NCBI RefSeq assembly: GCF_027924525.1
Contig: NZ_AP027040.1
Coordinates: forward strand, 1,364,001 to 1,428,000
DNA from: Aurantimicrobium sp. INA4
GTDB taxonomy: Bacteria; Actinomycetota; Actinomycetes; Actinomycetales; Microbacteriaceae
Direction of reading: 5' to 3'
Length of the DNA stretch: 64,000 bases
Shown: positions 50,617 through 60,182 of the stretch, in pieces
How positions within the stretch are numbered: the stretch's first letter is position 1
How the letters are laid out: each line of letters opens with the position of its first letter
The notes under the pieces: generated by a model
Database searches by the model: none
What the model saw: only the letters and a program-made list of their open reading frames with translations
What the model was told of the DNA's origin: nothing
Position numbers and translations under genes: made by a program

Positions 50617-52128
50617 ATGATGTCAACCGCGCAAACGGCTGAAGACACCTCTCTTAAAAAAGGACGCCTTGGCGTCATAGGAATTGTCTTCTTCGTCGTC
50701 GCAGCTTCCGCGCCCCTTGTGGGCATGACAGGTGCTGTACCTGTCGCCATGCTCGCCGGTAACGGCGCAGCCGCCCCAGGAGCGTACCTCGCAGTAGGTA
50801 TCGTTCTTTTATTGTTCAGCGTTGGTTACACCGCCATGGCGCACAAAGTCACCAACACTGGTGCCTTCTTCGCTTACGTCGGTCGTGGTTTGGGCGTCAA
50901 GGCTGGTGTTGCTTCGGCATTCATCTCCATCGTGGGATACATCACCATCCAGCTAGCTATCTATGGCTTCTTTGGTGCGATTCTCTCTGGCCAGATGGCA
51001 GCAATTGGTATCGACCTACCTTGGTACGTCTGGAGCATCTTTGCCTGGGTACTTGTCACGGCTCTGTCCCTGTTGAGCGTTGATGTGGGTGCCAAGGTTC
51101 TGGGAACACTCATGATCCTCGAACTCCTCTCTCTTATCATCACCGGAGTTGCCATTTTGGCTAATGGTGGCCCTGAAGGCTGGAACCTTGCAGCATCGTT
51201 CTCACCTGATCAGATTTTCGCTGGTGGATTCGCTGGCGGTGCTGGTATCGCAATCGCGTTCGCTTTTGCGTCCTTCATTGGTTTCGAAGCCACAGCCATC
51301 TACGGTGAAGAATCAATCAACCCCAAGAGAACAGTGCGTCGGGCAACCTACTGGGCAGTCGGAATCATCACCGCTGTGTTTGCAATCGTCTCCTTTGCCA
51401 TGGTGACCGGTATGGGTGCCAACGCAATCTACGACGAGGTCATCGCTCGTTCCTCTATTGAGGGAGTGCCACTTGCAGATCCTGCTGCCGTGCTGTTCTC
51501 ACTCGCAGACCAATACGTAGGTGGCTGGATGGTTACAGTTATGAGCTGGTTGGTTGTTTCCAGCCTCTTCGCTGGACTGCTTGCATTCCAGAACGCAACC
51601 GGTCGTTACTTCTTCGCAATGGGACGCGGTGGTGTTCTGCCACAACGCTTTGGAACTACCAACAAAGCTGGTGCTCCACAAGCTGGCGTTATCCTCACCT
51701 CAATCATTGCGCTCGTCGTAATCGTTCTCTTCGCAATCGGAAACCTTGACCCTGTACTCAACCTTTTCTTCTGGATGAGCGCAATTACTGCAATTGCAAT
51801 CATTCTGGTTGAAATCCTTGTGAGCATCGCGGTCATCGCTTACTTTGCTAAGAACGAAGGCGCTAACCTCTGGCAGGGCAAGATTGCTCCTGCGCTCGCG
51901 CTGATTTTCCTTGTGGTGGGTGAATACCTCTTGATGAGCCGCTTCAACCTACTTGCAGGAACAGCAGCTGAAGGGGTTGACCCATCACTTCCAGAAAGCG
52001 CGTGGGCACTGAGCCCATTCGGCTGGTTCCTCGTTCTGACACCTTTCATTGCTGGAATCATCGGCTTCATCGTCGCTGCAATTCAGGGCAAGGAAAAGGC
52101 TGCGCTGACCGAGGACATTCTGTCCTAA
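50617..52128 (+). CDS. APC-superfamily amino acid/amine permease
   Basis: This transporter has 503 residues and about twelve membrane helices. The family hallmark of helix 1 is FFVVAASAPLVGMTGAVP; the helix-6 region AFASFIGFEATAIYGEESINP is also conserved. The start is ATG 50617 (GAGGAG 4 nt upstream; ATG 50620 equally possible), not the longer frame from 50533. It should import an amino acid or amine used by the island. It shares the operator region with the divergent ADC-like gene and ends at a long hairpin. Confidence 0.93.
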   Translation: MMSTAQTAEDTSLKKGRLGVIGIVFFVVAASAPLVGMTGAVPVAMLAGNGAAAPGAYLAVGIVLLLFSVGYTAMAHKVTNTGAFFAYVGRGLGVKAGVASAFISIVGYITIQLAIYGFFGAILSGQMAAIGIDLPWYVWSIFAWVLVTALSLLSVDVGAKVLGTLMILELLSLIITGVAILANGGPEGWNLAASFSPDQIFAGGFAGGAGIAIAFAFASFIGFEATAIYGEESINPKRTVRRATYWAVGIITAVFAIVSFAMVTGMGANAIYDEVIARSSIEGVPLADPAAVLFSLADQYVGGWMVTVMSWLVVSSLFAGLLAFQNATGRYFFAMGRGGVLPQRFGTTNKAGAPQAGVILTSIIALVVIVLFAIGNLDPVLNLFFWMSAITAIAIILVEILVSIAVIAYFAKNEGANLWQGKIAPALALIFLVVGEYLLMSRFNLLAGTAAEGVDPSLPESAWALSPFGWFLVLTPFIAGIIGFIVAAIQGKEKAALTEDILS

Positions 52129-52141
52129 TAACCAAATAAAG

Positions 52142-52178
52142 AATGGGGCCCTCATCCACAGTGGATGAGGGCCCCATT
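52142..52178. terminator. Long hairpin terminator between the permease and the 38-codon gene
   Basis: An 18-bp perfect inverted repeat (52142-52159 with 52161-52178), core GGGGCCCTCATCCAC, has a one-base centre. On the - strand TTCTTTATTT follows, so it should terminate both convergent genes. Confidence 0.85.
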
Positions 52179-52198
52179 ACTTAAGGGTGATTTGAAAC

Positions 52199-52315
52199 CT
52201 AGTTACAGGTGCAACGGTCAGCCTGGGCTACGCCTTCCAGCGCTTCCTCGATGTGCTCGCCGCAACCGGTCCAGGTGGTCTTGCCGCATGAACCGCATTT
52301 GGCTGGACTACACAT
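52199..52315 (-). CDS. Small Cys-rich putative metal-binding protein (38 residues)
   Basis: This 38-residue gene is well supported by GGAGG 5 nt before the ATG and a terminator after its stop. It has seven cysteine-containing positions arranged as M-C, K-C-G-S-C-G, G-C-G-E-H and C-T-C near the end; CGSCGKTTWTGCGEH is the core. This resembles a widespread but uncharacterised family of small MCxPAxCxxCGKTTW proteins, which I recall from many bacterial genomes. Zinc, iron or copper binding is likely. It stands alone. The 190 nt upstream to 52508 hold its promoter and that of the acetyltransferase gene, and I see no other coding region there. Confidence 0.75.
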   Translation of the reverse strand: MCSPAKCGSCGKTTWTGCGEHIEEALEGVAQADRCTCN

Positions 52316-52496
52316 GTTTACCTCCGAATAAGCAGTGACCATATGGCCACACTTTGTATACCCCCTAGGGTATCTAATTTCTGGCGTTTCTGCCAGCCCC
52401 AGAATACCCGTAGAGGCTGAAAAAATTGTCTGAACCTTGGATGAATTTGTTACATAGGTTTTACTTCCGGTCTAGGAAGAAAAGGGAAAACAGGTT

Positions 52497-52502
52497 TACC
52501 CT
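52497..52502 (+). promoter_or_regulatory. -10 box of the acetyltransferase gene, leaderless arrangement
   Basis: TACCCT is followed after 6 nt by the ATG at 52509, without a Shine-Dalgarno. It matches the TAnnnT plus about 6 nt pattern seen before argG and the hadA-like gene. Confidence 0.4.
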
Positions 52503-52508
52503 AAAGCT

Positions 52509-52961
52509 ATGGGGACATACACATTAGAAGAACTCAACGCCAGCAACATCGTTGCTGCCAACTCCTTGACGCTCAAGCGAGGTCAGGAACAGTTCCTCGC
52601 TCCCCCGTCGTATTCCATCTCTGAGTCGTATGTGAATCCCACAACAGCCTGGCCCCGCGTCATTAAAGACGGTGACACCGTCGTTGGTTTCGTGCGCGGA
52701 AACTTCGATCCGGACAACGTCCAACCAGAATTACGCAGTTGCTTGTGGCGCATCCACGTTGCTGCTGACTACCAGGGCAAGGGTGTGGGAAAGTTTGCTG
52801 TCGCCGCGCTGGTTGACGAAGCCAAAGCTCGCGGAGCCAAGAGCCTGACCGTGCTGTGGGAGCGCGGTGTTGACAGCCCTGAAGAGTTCTTCCACCGCGT
52901 AGGTTTCTCTGACGTTGGAACCACCCAATACGGTGAAACCATCGGAGAGATTAAGTTCTAA
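52509..52961 (+). CDS. GNAT acetyltransferase (diamine acetyltransferase-like)
   Basis: This 150-residue acetyltransferase has acetyl-CoA motif A in HVAADYQGKGVGKFAVAAL (about 84-102), preceded by LWRI. Motif B follows with LTVLWERGVDSPEEFFHRVGF. The N-terminus TYTLEELNASN is polar. Acidic residues before the end (YGETIGEIKF) are like those in spermidine/diamine acetyltransferases, so an amine substrate is plausible. It lies next to the amine-catabolic island but carries no MarR-type operator, so it is probably separate. Confidence 0.86.
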   Translation: MGTYTLEELNASNIVAANSLTLKRGQEQFLAPPSYSISESYVNPTTAWPRVIKDGDTVVGFVRGNFDPDNVQPELRSCLWRIHVAADYQGKGVGKFAVAALVDEAKARGAKSLTVLWERGVDSPEEFFHRVGFSDVGTTQYGETIGEIKF

Positions 52962-52966
52962 GCCCA

Positions 52967-53005
52967 CATGAAAGAACCCCCGGCTGTGCCGGGGGTTCTT
53001 TCATG
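52967..53005. terminator. Bidirectional terminator between convergent genes
   Basis: An 18-bp perfect stem (52967-52984 with 52988-53005), core AAAGAACCCCCGGC, and a TGT loop lie between the acetyltransferase and the dimethylargininase-like gene. T-rich TTCTTTC arms give short T runs on both strands. Confidence 0.85.
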
Positions 53006-53012
53006 CTCAGAT

Positions 53013-54218
53013 TTAGCGCATGCGCACAGACAAGCAGGTGACGCAGCCTTCAAGTTTTTCGAACTCAGAGATATCGACTGTGATGACACGGTAACCAAGT
53101 TCACGGAAGAGCTCCGCGGACTTCGGTGCTGAAGATGACATCAACACTGTGTCGGGTGCCAAGACCACAACTGCAGTGCCGTGTGCTTCAGGCACGGGAA
53201 GGAAGCGGTCAAAGACACGGGGGTCATCTACGAGTGGTGGGTAACCGATGACAGTGCCATCCGGCAACGCAGTCACGGCTGTCTTGAGGTGCAGTGCTTT
53301 GGTGACAGGAACAGCTACAACGGTGTAACCCTGCTGGGCTGCAATGGCACGAAGCTGGCGAATACCTTCTCCATTTGTACGACCACCACGTCCCACATAA
53401 ACAGTCTTACCAACCTTGAGAACATCGCCACCATCGAGAGCACCTGGGCTGACAATGCGTTCTATCTTGACGCCCAGCTCGTTAAGAGTTGCTTCTGTGC
53501 CAATAATTTCTGGCTTGCGGCTATCGGCTCCAGGGTTAGTGAGAACGGCAATCTTGCCCAGCATCACCACAGTGTCTTCGATGAAGACACTGTCCGCTAG
53601 GTCATCACGTGGTTCAACCTCAATGGTGAGCCAGCCTGCAGCGTTCAGCGCTGCAACATAGCCATCCCACTGATCATTCGCCAGATCAACATCAACCTTT
53701 TTGCGTTTGATGTGTGTGATGAGACCCTCTGCAAGGTTTGCAGCTGGCGCACGAACCAGCGCAACTTTTGTGGGCTGGTCACTCTTGGTGCGAGCAAGAA
53801 CTGCACGCCAAATTGCGGTACCTGCGGTTACCGAGGCAACCGAACCTGCGATGAGGAAGATGAGGTTGTCGTTCAACAGTGAACCGTAGACAACTGCAAC
53901 CACTTCAGGGCTCATGCCCACACCCTGAATACCAACCTGAATGAACATGCCCGTAATGGCAGCAATTGCAGAGGCAACCAGTCCAACGACCCAGGAGTAA
54001 CGACGCTTCGCGAGGAAACCCAATAAGCCGGCCAATGCGATGAGGAAGAACAGGATGGTGCTGGCAGTGAAGAAGAAAGCTCCCGCCTGCCACATGATGT
54101 TTTCATCAAGACCCTTGCCGATGAAAAATGCCAAGACGGTGACATCTTGAGCAATGAAGGCTACAGCGAGCGCTGATAATCCGGCGGCAAGAAGGCGACG
54201 TGGAGTAAACATAAGCAT
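53013..54218 (-). CDS. Membrane-anchored dimethylargininase-like hydrolase
   Basis: This 401-residue fusion has an N-terminal domain of about 140 residues with four membrane helices (approximately 8-30, 42-67, 75-97 and 115-137). A complete dimethylarginine dimethylaminohydrolase-like domain follows from about residue 150. That domain has SVFIEDTVVML, GALDGGDVLKVG, the His region KALHLKTAVTAL and the Cys loop LEGCVTCLSVRMR with nucleophile Cys395. Members hydrolyse methylarginine to citrulline and an amine. AAAGGA lies upstream of the ATG. A fusion to a membrane domain is unusual. It lies 8 nt after purH on the same strand. Confidence 0.9.
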   Translation of the reverse strand: MLMFTPRRLLAAGLSALAVAFIAQDVTVLAFFIGKGLDENIMWQAGAFFFTASTILFFLIALAGLLGFLAKRRYSWVVGLVASAIAAITGMFIQVGIQGVGMSPEVVAVVYGSLLNDNLIFLIAGSVASVTAGTAIWRAVLARTKSDQPTKVALVRAPAANLAEGLITHIKRKKVDVDLANDQWDGYVAALNAAGWLTIEVEPRDDLADSVFIEDTVVMLGKIAVLTNPGADSRKPEIIGTEATLNELGVKIERIVSPGALDGGDVLKVGKTVYVGRGGRTNGEGIRQLRAIAAQQGYTVVAVPVTKALHLKTAVTALPDGTVIGYPPLVDDPRVFDRFLPVPEAHGTAVVVLAPDTVLMSSSAPKSAELFRELGYRVITVDISEFEKLEGCVTCLSVRMR

Positions 54219-54226
54219 GGTGTCCT

Positions 54227-55825
54227 TTAGTGGAAGAAGTGGCGTTCGCCGGTGAAGTACATCGTAACCCCTGCCTTCTGGGCAGCAGCGATGACTTCTT
54301 CATCACGAACTGACCCACCCGGCTGAACTACTGCTTTAATGCCGGCTGCCAAGAGAACCTGGAGACCATCAGCAAAGGGGAAGAAGGCGTCGGAGGCAGC
54401 GACAGAACCTGCTGCACGGTCACCTGCGCGATTGACCGCGAGGTGGCACGAGTCAACCCGGTTGACTTGCCCCATACCTACGCCAACAGATGCGCCGTTG
54501 TGTGCAAGCAGGATGGCGTTGGACTTGACCGAACGACATGCTTTCCATGCAAACTCAAGATCGACCAAGGTATCGGGGTCTGCGGGTTCACCGGAGACCA
54601 GCTGCCAATTTGTCAGAAGTGCGCCGAGCTTGGCATCGCCGTCGAAGAGGTCAGCGTCCTGCACAAGGAAGCCCCCAGATATTTGGCGGACCTCTTGAGG
54701 CTCACGGCCGAAGTTTTCTGGCAGTTGCAACAGGCGCAGGTTCTTCTTTGTCTTGAGTAGAGTGAGCGCGTCTGGTTCAAAGCCGGGAGCGACAAGTACC
54801 TCCGTGAACACTTCACTGACCTGCTCAGCCATCTTGAGAGTGACAGGACGGTTTGCCGCGATAACGCCACCAAATGCAGAGACGGGATCACACTCGTGTG
54901 CCAAGCGGTGAGCAGAAGCAATCTGATCCACAGCCTTGTCACGACCGACAGCAATACCGCAAGGGTTTGCGTGCTTGATGATGGCCACTGCAGGGTTGAT
55001 GAAGTCATAGGCTGCACGCACCGCAGCATCAGCGTCCACGAAATTGTTGTAGGACATTTCTTTACCGCCGAGCAGCGTCGACTGTGCGATGCCGTGGCCG
55101 CCCTGCTCTAGGTACAGAGCAGCTTCTTGGTGAGAGTTCTCACCATAACGCAGGATTGATCCGCGCTGTGCTGACACAGTAAAGTTTTCTGGGAACTTCT
55201 CATCGCGAACAAACCACGCAGACACTGCAGCGTCATAGGCAGCGGTGTGTGCAAAAGCTTCAGCCGCCAGTGAGCGTCGCTGTTCAAGTGTGGTTCCACC
55301 CGTTGCCAATGCTTCGATGATTTCTCCATACCGAGCAGGTGAGACCACGATTGCAACATTGGGGTGGTTCTTCGCCGAAGCACGAACCATTGCAGGTCCG
55401 CCAATATCAATCTGTTCAATCACATCAGCGTCTTCAGCACCGGATGCAACAGTCTCGCGGAAGGGATAGAGGTTCACAACCACAAGATCAAATGCAGCGA
55501 TTCCTAGTTCGTCGAGTTGTTCAGCGTGAGACTGAAGGCGAAGGTCAGCAAGGATGCCGGCGTGAACCGAAGGGTGCAAGGTCTTGACTCGGCCATCGAG
55601 CGATTCTGGGAAGCCGGTTACTTCACTGACGTCTTTGACCGCATGACCGGCATCGCGGATGGTTTGTGCCGTTGAACCGGTGGAGACAAGCTCAACACCT
55701 ACTGCACTCAGTGCACCTGCAAGTTCAAGCAACCCAGTTTTGTCGCTGACTGATATCAGGGCACGACGAACGGGGACAACATCGCGGTGTGTGTACAGGT
55801 TGGGACCGTGGGAAGGACCGCTCAT
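54227..55825 (-). CDS. purH: Bifunctional AICAR formyltransferase/IMP cyclohydrolase
   Basis: This bifunctional enzyme catalyses the last two steps of IMP synthesis and has 532 residues. The IMP cyclohydrolase half starts with [17 protein letters not shown] and includes [20 protein letters not shown]. The formyltransferase half has [28 protein letters not shown] and [12 protein letters not shown]. The stop precedes the next gene by 8 nt. Its ATG overlaps the purN stop by one base (TGATG), giving a coupled purN-purH unit. Confidence 0.98.
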   Translation of the reverse strand: MSGPSHGPNLYTHRDVVPVRRALISVSDKTGLLELAGALSAVGVELVSTGSTAQTIRDAGHAVKDVSEVTGFPESLDGRVKTLHPSVHAGILADLRLQSHAEQLDELGIAAFDLVVVNLYPFRETVASGAEDADVIEQIDIGGPAMVRASAKNHPNVAIVVSPARYGEIIEALATGGTTLEQRRSLAAEAFAHTAAYDAAVSAWFVRDEKFPENFTVSAQRGSILRYGENSHQEAALYLEQGGHGIAQSTLLGGKEMSYNNFVDADAAVRAAYDFINPAVAIIKHANPCGIAVGRDKAVDQIASAHRLAHECDPVSAFGGVIAANRPVTLKMAEQVSEVFTEVLVAPGFEPDALTLLKTKKNLRLLQLPENFGREPQEVRQISGGFLVQDADLFDGDAKLGALLTNWQLVSGEPADPDTLVDLEFAWKACRSVKSNAILLAHNGASVGVGMGQVNRVDSCHLAVNRAGDRAAGSVAASDAFFPFADGLQVLLAAGIKAVVQPGGSVRDEEVIAAAQKAGVTMYFTGERHFFH

Positions 55826-56415
55826 CAGCGTGCTAACTCCTGAAGGTTGATGTTTTCGGTGGCAATGTTTTTCACGGTGCGAACAATGAGTTCTCGTTCC
55901 ACCGCTTTGATACGTTCATGTAATGAATCTTCAGTGTCATCAGCTTTGATATCCACCTGAACTTGCTCAATAACTGGACCTGTGTCGACACCTTCATCCA
56001 CAATGTGCACAGTAGCGCCGGTAACTGTTGCCCCATCAGCCAGTGCATCACGCACTGCATGCGCTCCTGGATACAAGGGTAGAAGGGCTGGATGCATGTT
56101 GATCAGTTGGGGCGAGAACAGCCCCACAAATCCCGCGGGAAGGATTCGCATAAATCCAGCGCACACAACCAAATCTGGTTGATGCTCAGAAATGGCTGCG
56201 GCGAGAGCTTGTCCCCATGCTTCGCGATTTGCGTATTCTTGCGGAGCAACAACAAAGGTGGGCACACCAAACTCAACAGCGTGAGCTAAACCGCTTGCAG
56301 CATTATCGGCCCCAACTGCAACAATCTCAGCAGGGTAAGAGTCGTCGCTTGCGGCATCAAGAAGAGCACGCAAATTAGAACCTGACCCCGAGATCAGGAC
56401 GACGAGTTTCAGCAC
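55825..56415 (-). CDS. purN: Phosphoribosylglycinamide formyltransferase
   Basis: This enzyme transfers a formyl group from 10-formyl-THF to GAR in purine synthesis. It has 196 residues. [14 protein letters not shown] binds phosphate, [16 protein letters not shown] carries the catalytic region with Asn/His, and [13 protein letters not shown] has the catalytic Asp. The start is GTG 56415. It follows the DUF6350 membrane protein by 43 nt and is coupled to purH by the overlapping stop and start. Confidence 0.97.
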   Translation of the reverse strand: MLKLVVLISGSGSNLRALLDAASDDSYPAEIVAVGADNAASGLAHAVEFGVPTFVVAPQEYANREAWGQALAAAISEHQPDLVVCAGFMRILPAGFVGLFSPQLINMHPALLPLYPGAHAVRDALADGATVTGATVHIVDEGVDTGPVIEQVQVDIKADDTEDSLHERIKAVERELIVRTVKNIATENINLQELAR

Positions 56416-56458
56416 AGGTTAAGCCTACCGGCTAGAAATAGAGCGAAATTCGGGCCTC

Positions 56459-57688
56459 TTACTTTTGCTTTGCTGTCGAAACACCCGAACGCGCATACAT
56501 TCCAAGTGCGGCGGCGATAAGGAACTCGAGTGCAGCAATACCGCCAGTGCGCAATGCATTTGGTCCCACATCTGCCAATCGACCCGGACCGGCAGCACCA
56601 CCACTGGCCCATGCCAACAAACCGATGAGGATTCCTGCAACGAGCGCGATACCCAGCACGGTTAGTGAAATCCAGCGGAACGACACCTCCGTGCCGAGAG
56701 CTCGCAGTAATGCTGGTCGAATAAACCACGCCGCTAGGAATGCAGCCAGCAACGGAACCAAAAGCCCGAGGAATCCAAAGGCTAAATCATTGGTGGGCAT
56801 AGCTCCCAGAATGGGCAAAGCGGGAACAAGACCCAGATCTGTTCCAACTGGAGAAACAGAGGAACCGGTGCCGAGAGCGAAGCCGGTGCCAATGAACCAC
56901 GAGACTACCCACATCACAAAGTTGGGCATAAACATCAATTGGGCTGCCGTAAGGATGAGGCTTCCGCCACCGCCTCCTTGCAAGCCTTCATAAATGCCCA
57001 AAATGCTGGCGAAGTTCGCGATGATCAATACAGATAGCGCAACTGCTGAGGCGCCAATGACGAGTGCGGCCGTCATCAGACCTCCGCGCAATGAAGCTGA
57101 AAGCACGGCTTTGACTTGTGAAGAAAGCCCGGTTGCCCAACCCACCACTTTTTGTTGCACGCGCTCAGCACGGCCTCCCGAGTGACCGACTTCTCCTCGA
57201 GCGCCAATGAAAACTCCCAAAGCGAAGATAGCTGTGGGGAAAGAGACTGCCATCCACATCACTGGAGTGGCATTGACGTGAACAGCAGAGAGGGCGATGA
57301 GGATTGTGAAGAAGCCGAAGGTTGCCACCGCTGAGAGCGGCCCCACAAAGCGAGCTCCTGATTCAAAAGACTTTCGACCCAGTCGAACGCCAAGCAGGAT
57401 GGTGAGCAAAGAAAAACTCAGTGGTGCAATGGAGATGAGGAAGGGCTTGTCGCCACCTGGAAGGTTAACTGCAGCAGCCAGAGCTGGGTCCAAGGTCATT
57501 TTCAGATCGACACCGTGACCGACCAGCCAAATATCTGCGGACGCGCGATAAAACACATCCCAGCTCACACCGGAATCAAATTGCACTGCCCACATCAAAC
57601 TCAGCGGAACGAGCGAGATGCCGACCCCAATAGCTAGCGCAATGAATGCCTCGAGGGCAGCAAGCAGAGCAATGAGGGTGCGGTTCAC
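56459..57688 (-). CDS. DUF6350 multi-pass membrane protein
   Basis: This 409-residue integral membrane protein has about ten hydrophobic segments, beginning MNRTLIALLAALEAFIALAIG. The first third contains PLSLMWAVQFDSGVSWDVFYRASADIW, a conserved actinobacterial motif. It corresponds to the family known as DUF6350, which sits beside purN and sucCD in many actinobacteria. No catalytic motif is visible. It lies 9 nt downstream of the next membrane-protein gene and 43 nt before purN, in the same direction. Confidence 0.86.
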   Translation of the reverse strand: MNRTLIALLAALEAFIALAIGVGISLVPLSLMWAVQFDSGVSWDVFYRASADIWLVGHGVDLKMTLDPALAAAVNLPGGDKPFLISIAPLSFSLLTILLGVRLGRKSFESGARFVGPLSAVATFGFFTILIALSAVHVNATPVMWMAVSFPTAIFALGVFIGARGEVGHSGGRAERVQQKVVGWATGLSSQVKAVLSASLRGGLMTAALVIGASAVALSVLIIANFASILGIYEGLQGGGGGSLILTAAQLMFMPNFVMWVVSWFIGTGFALGTGSSVSPVGTDLGLVPALPILGAMPTNDLAFGFLGLLVPLLAAFLAAWFIRPALLRALGTEVSFRWISLTVLGIALVAGILIGLLAWASGGAAGPGRLADVGPNALRTGGIAALEFLIAAALGMYARSGVSTAKQK

Positions 57689-57697
57689 CTCTTGATG

Positions 57698-59131
57698 CTA
57701 TGACTTTTTAGCAGCAGGCTTCTTCGCGACAGGCTTCTTTGCAGGAGCTTTCTTCGTAACAGGCTTTGCAGTGGTGGCTTTCTTCGCAGCAGGCTTTGCC
57801 GAAGTTGTCGCCTGTGCAGCAGGCTTCTTCGCGGGAGCTTTCTTCGCAGCAGGCTTTGCAGCTGAGGGAGCAGGTGCTACCGGAGCTGCGGGAGCTGCCG
57901 CTGCTGCCGCAACAACGAGCTTGCCGTTGGTGCGTTGCAGGACCTCATATACAAAGAGGAGAACCAGTATGAGCAGGGTGTTCCAGATGACCATCGGAAC
58001 GGTTACGGGCTGCTGAAGAGCAACAATCCATGCAACGACGCCGATAATCACAACACGTGCGAGAACGCGGTACTTGTTCAGCACGGGGCTCACTTCAGCG
58101 AAAGTTTTGTTCTGAGGGTCAACTGCCTTGCGAACGATGTCAATCTGCTTGTTGGAGAAAGCGCGAAGCTTGGCAGCGGACTCTGAGGATCCAAAAGCCC
58201 ATGCTGCAATTGCGGCGAAAATTGCTGCAACGCCCAAGGCAGCAACAACATTGACGACGTAAGAGGTCACGGCGTCGTAGATCACTCCGACTGCTCCAGA
58301 AATAGCCGGGTCAATAACAGTGGACGCCACGATACGACCAGTTCCGAAAAGGAAGCCCATGAAACCCATCACCAGAGCAAAGACAATGCTGGTGGCCATG
58401 ATCGCACGTTGACGATTACGCGCTGCGAAAATTCCGACGGCGAACATCGCAGCCACAATCCATGGCAGCCAGGTTCCTACACCCACGCCAACCTGGTAAA
58501 TCACACGAGCGAGTGCTAGCTCAGGAATCTTGCCGATGGTAATGGACTTGTCGACCTCAGGGATGGCGTTAGCAAAGCCAACACCTTGTTTCACGAGAGC
58601 AGCCTTGATATCGACAATGATGGGCTTGAGCGGAAGAGTAAGGGTTCCATCATTGGAAAGCTGAATCATCGAGTTGGGGTCACCTGAGAGCAGGGCAACA
58701 GCTTGTTCCTGGGTGAGTGTCAGAGTCTTGGTCCAGGCCTGTTGGAAAGCATCTGATTCAACAGCCTTAGTTACAACATCGGTAATCAGTGCATCAACAC
58801 CACTTGCAACCGGAGTGCTCAGCATCTCTAGGGCCTTCTGTGCAGGCTCTGGAAGGTTGAGCGCCTGAGCCAGTCCCGTGAAAAGCGAATCGGTCAGTTT
58901 TGGAATGTCAACGTTTTCCTTGACAACACCCGTGATTTCATCGATGACTACTTGCTGAACTTCGGGGTTAGATGCCAATGGAGAAAGCGTGCTGACGAAG
59001 CGCTCGGTGTTAGTCACTTCACTAGTTGCCCAGTGGCTGACGATGGCAACGGGTGTCAACACCATTGCGACGATAATCAGAATGCTCGAGAGCCAGGCGC
59101 GTCCAGCACTCTTCTTTACAGCTTCAGCCAC
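57698..59131 (-). CDS. Membrane protein with Lys/Ala/Pro-rich histone-like tail
   Basis: This 477-residue protein has an N-terminal membrane segment (about 13-32), a large extracytoplasmic domain (to about 215), several membrane helices (about 225-390) and a C-terminal tail of roughly 55 residues made of repeats such as KPAAKKAPAKKP. The tail resembles histone H1/HupB-like low-complexity sequences. The start is GTG 59131, since AAAGGGG is 6 nt upstream; the frame is open to 59200. It is not clearly assigned to a named family. Its neighbours are sucD upstream and DUF6350 downstream. Confidence 0.82.
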   Translation of the reverse strand: MAEAVKKSAGRAWLSSILIIVAMVLTPVAIVSHWATSEVTNTERFVSTLSPLASNPEVQQVVIDEITGVVKENVDIPKLTDSLFTGLAQALNLPEPAQKALEMLSTPVASGVDALITDVVTKAVESDAFQQAWTKTLTLTQEQAVALLSGDPNSMIQLSNDGTLTLPLKPIIVDIKAALVKQGVGFANAIPEVDKSITIGKIPELALARVIYQVGVGVGTWLPWIVAAMFAVGIFAARNRQRAIMATSIVFALVMGFMGFLFGTGRIVASTVIDPAISGAVGVIYDAVTSYVVNVVAALGVAAIFAAIAAWAFGSSESAAKLRAFSNKQIDIVRKAVDPQNKTFAEVSPVLNKYRVLARVVIIGVVAWIVALQQPVTVPMVIWNTLLILVLLFVYEVLQRTNGKLVVAAAAAAPAAPVAPAPSAAKPAAKKAPAKKPAAQATTSAKPAAKKATTAKPVTKKAPAKKPVAKKPAAKKS

Positions 59132-59220
59132 AGTTTTCCCCTTTGAAGAAAGTCTTAGTCGTTCAAGTCTGCCACCGACAAATGGTTTAACCCAACCCAT
59201 TTGGACTCAGCGGGGAAAAA

Positions 59221-59254
59221 CACATGGCGCCCACCCAAAGGTGAGCGCCATGTG
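59221..59254 (-). terminator. Terminator after sucCD
   Basis: CACATGGCGC pairs with GCGCCATGTG and an inner CACC-CAAA-GGTG extends the stem. On the - strand a TTTTT run follows directly, so it is an intrinsic terminator for sucD. Confidence 0.82.
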
Positions 59255-59267
59255 CATGATGGTTCAG

Positions 59268-60158
<891 letters not shown>

Positions 60159-60182
60159 TTATCCTTGAGTTTTCGTGAGGGC

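Noticed and set aside
49573-53005. Long perfect inverted repeats as insertion-sequence ends or attachment sites
   Set aside because: Each lies just after convergent stop codons, has a short loop, and no transposase or integrase is nearby; terminators explain them.
57700-57900. Possible DNA repeat array or CRISPR-like pattern
   Set aside because: The repetition comes from the Lys/Ala/Pro codons of the membrane-protein tail; there are no uniform repeats and spacers.
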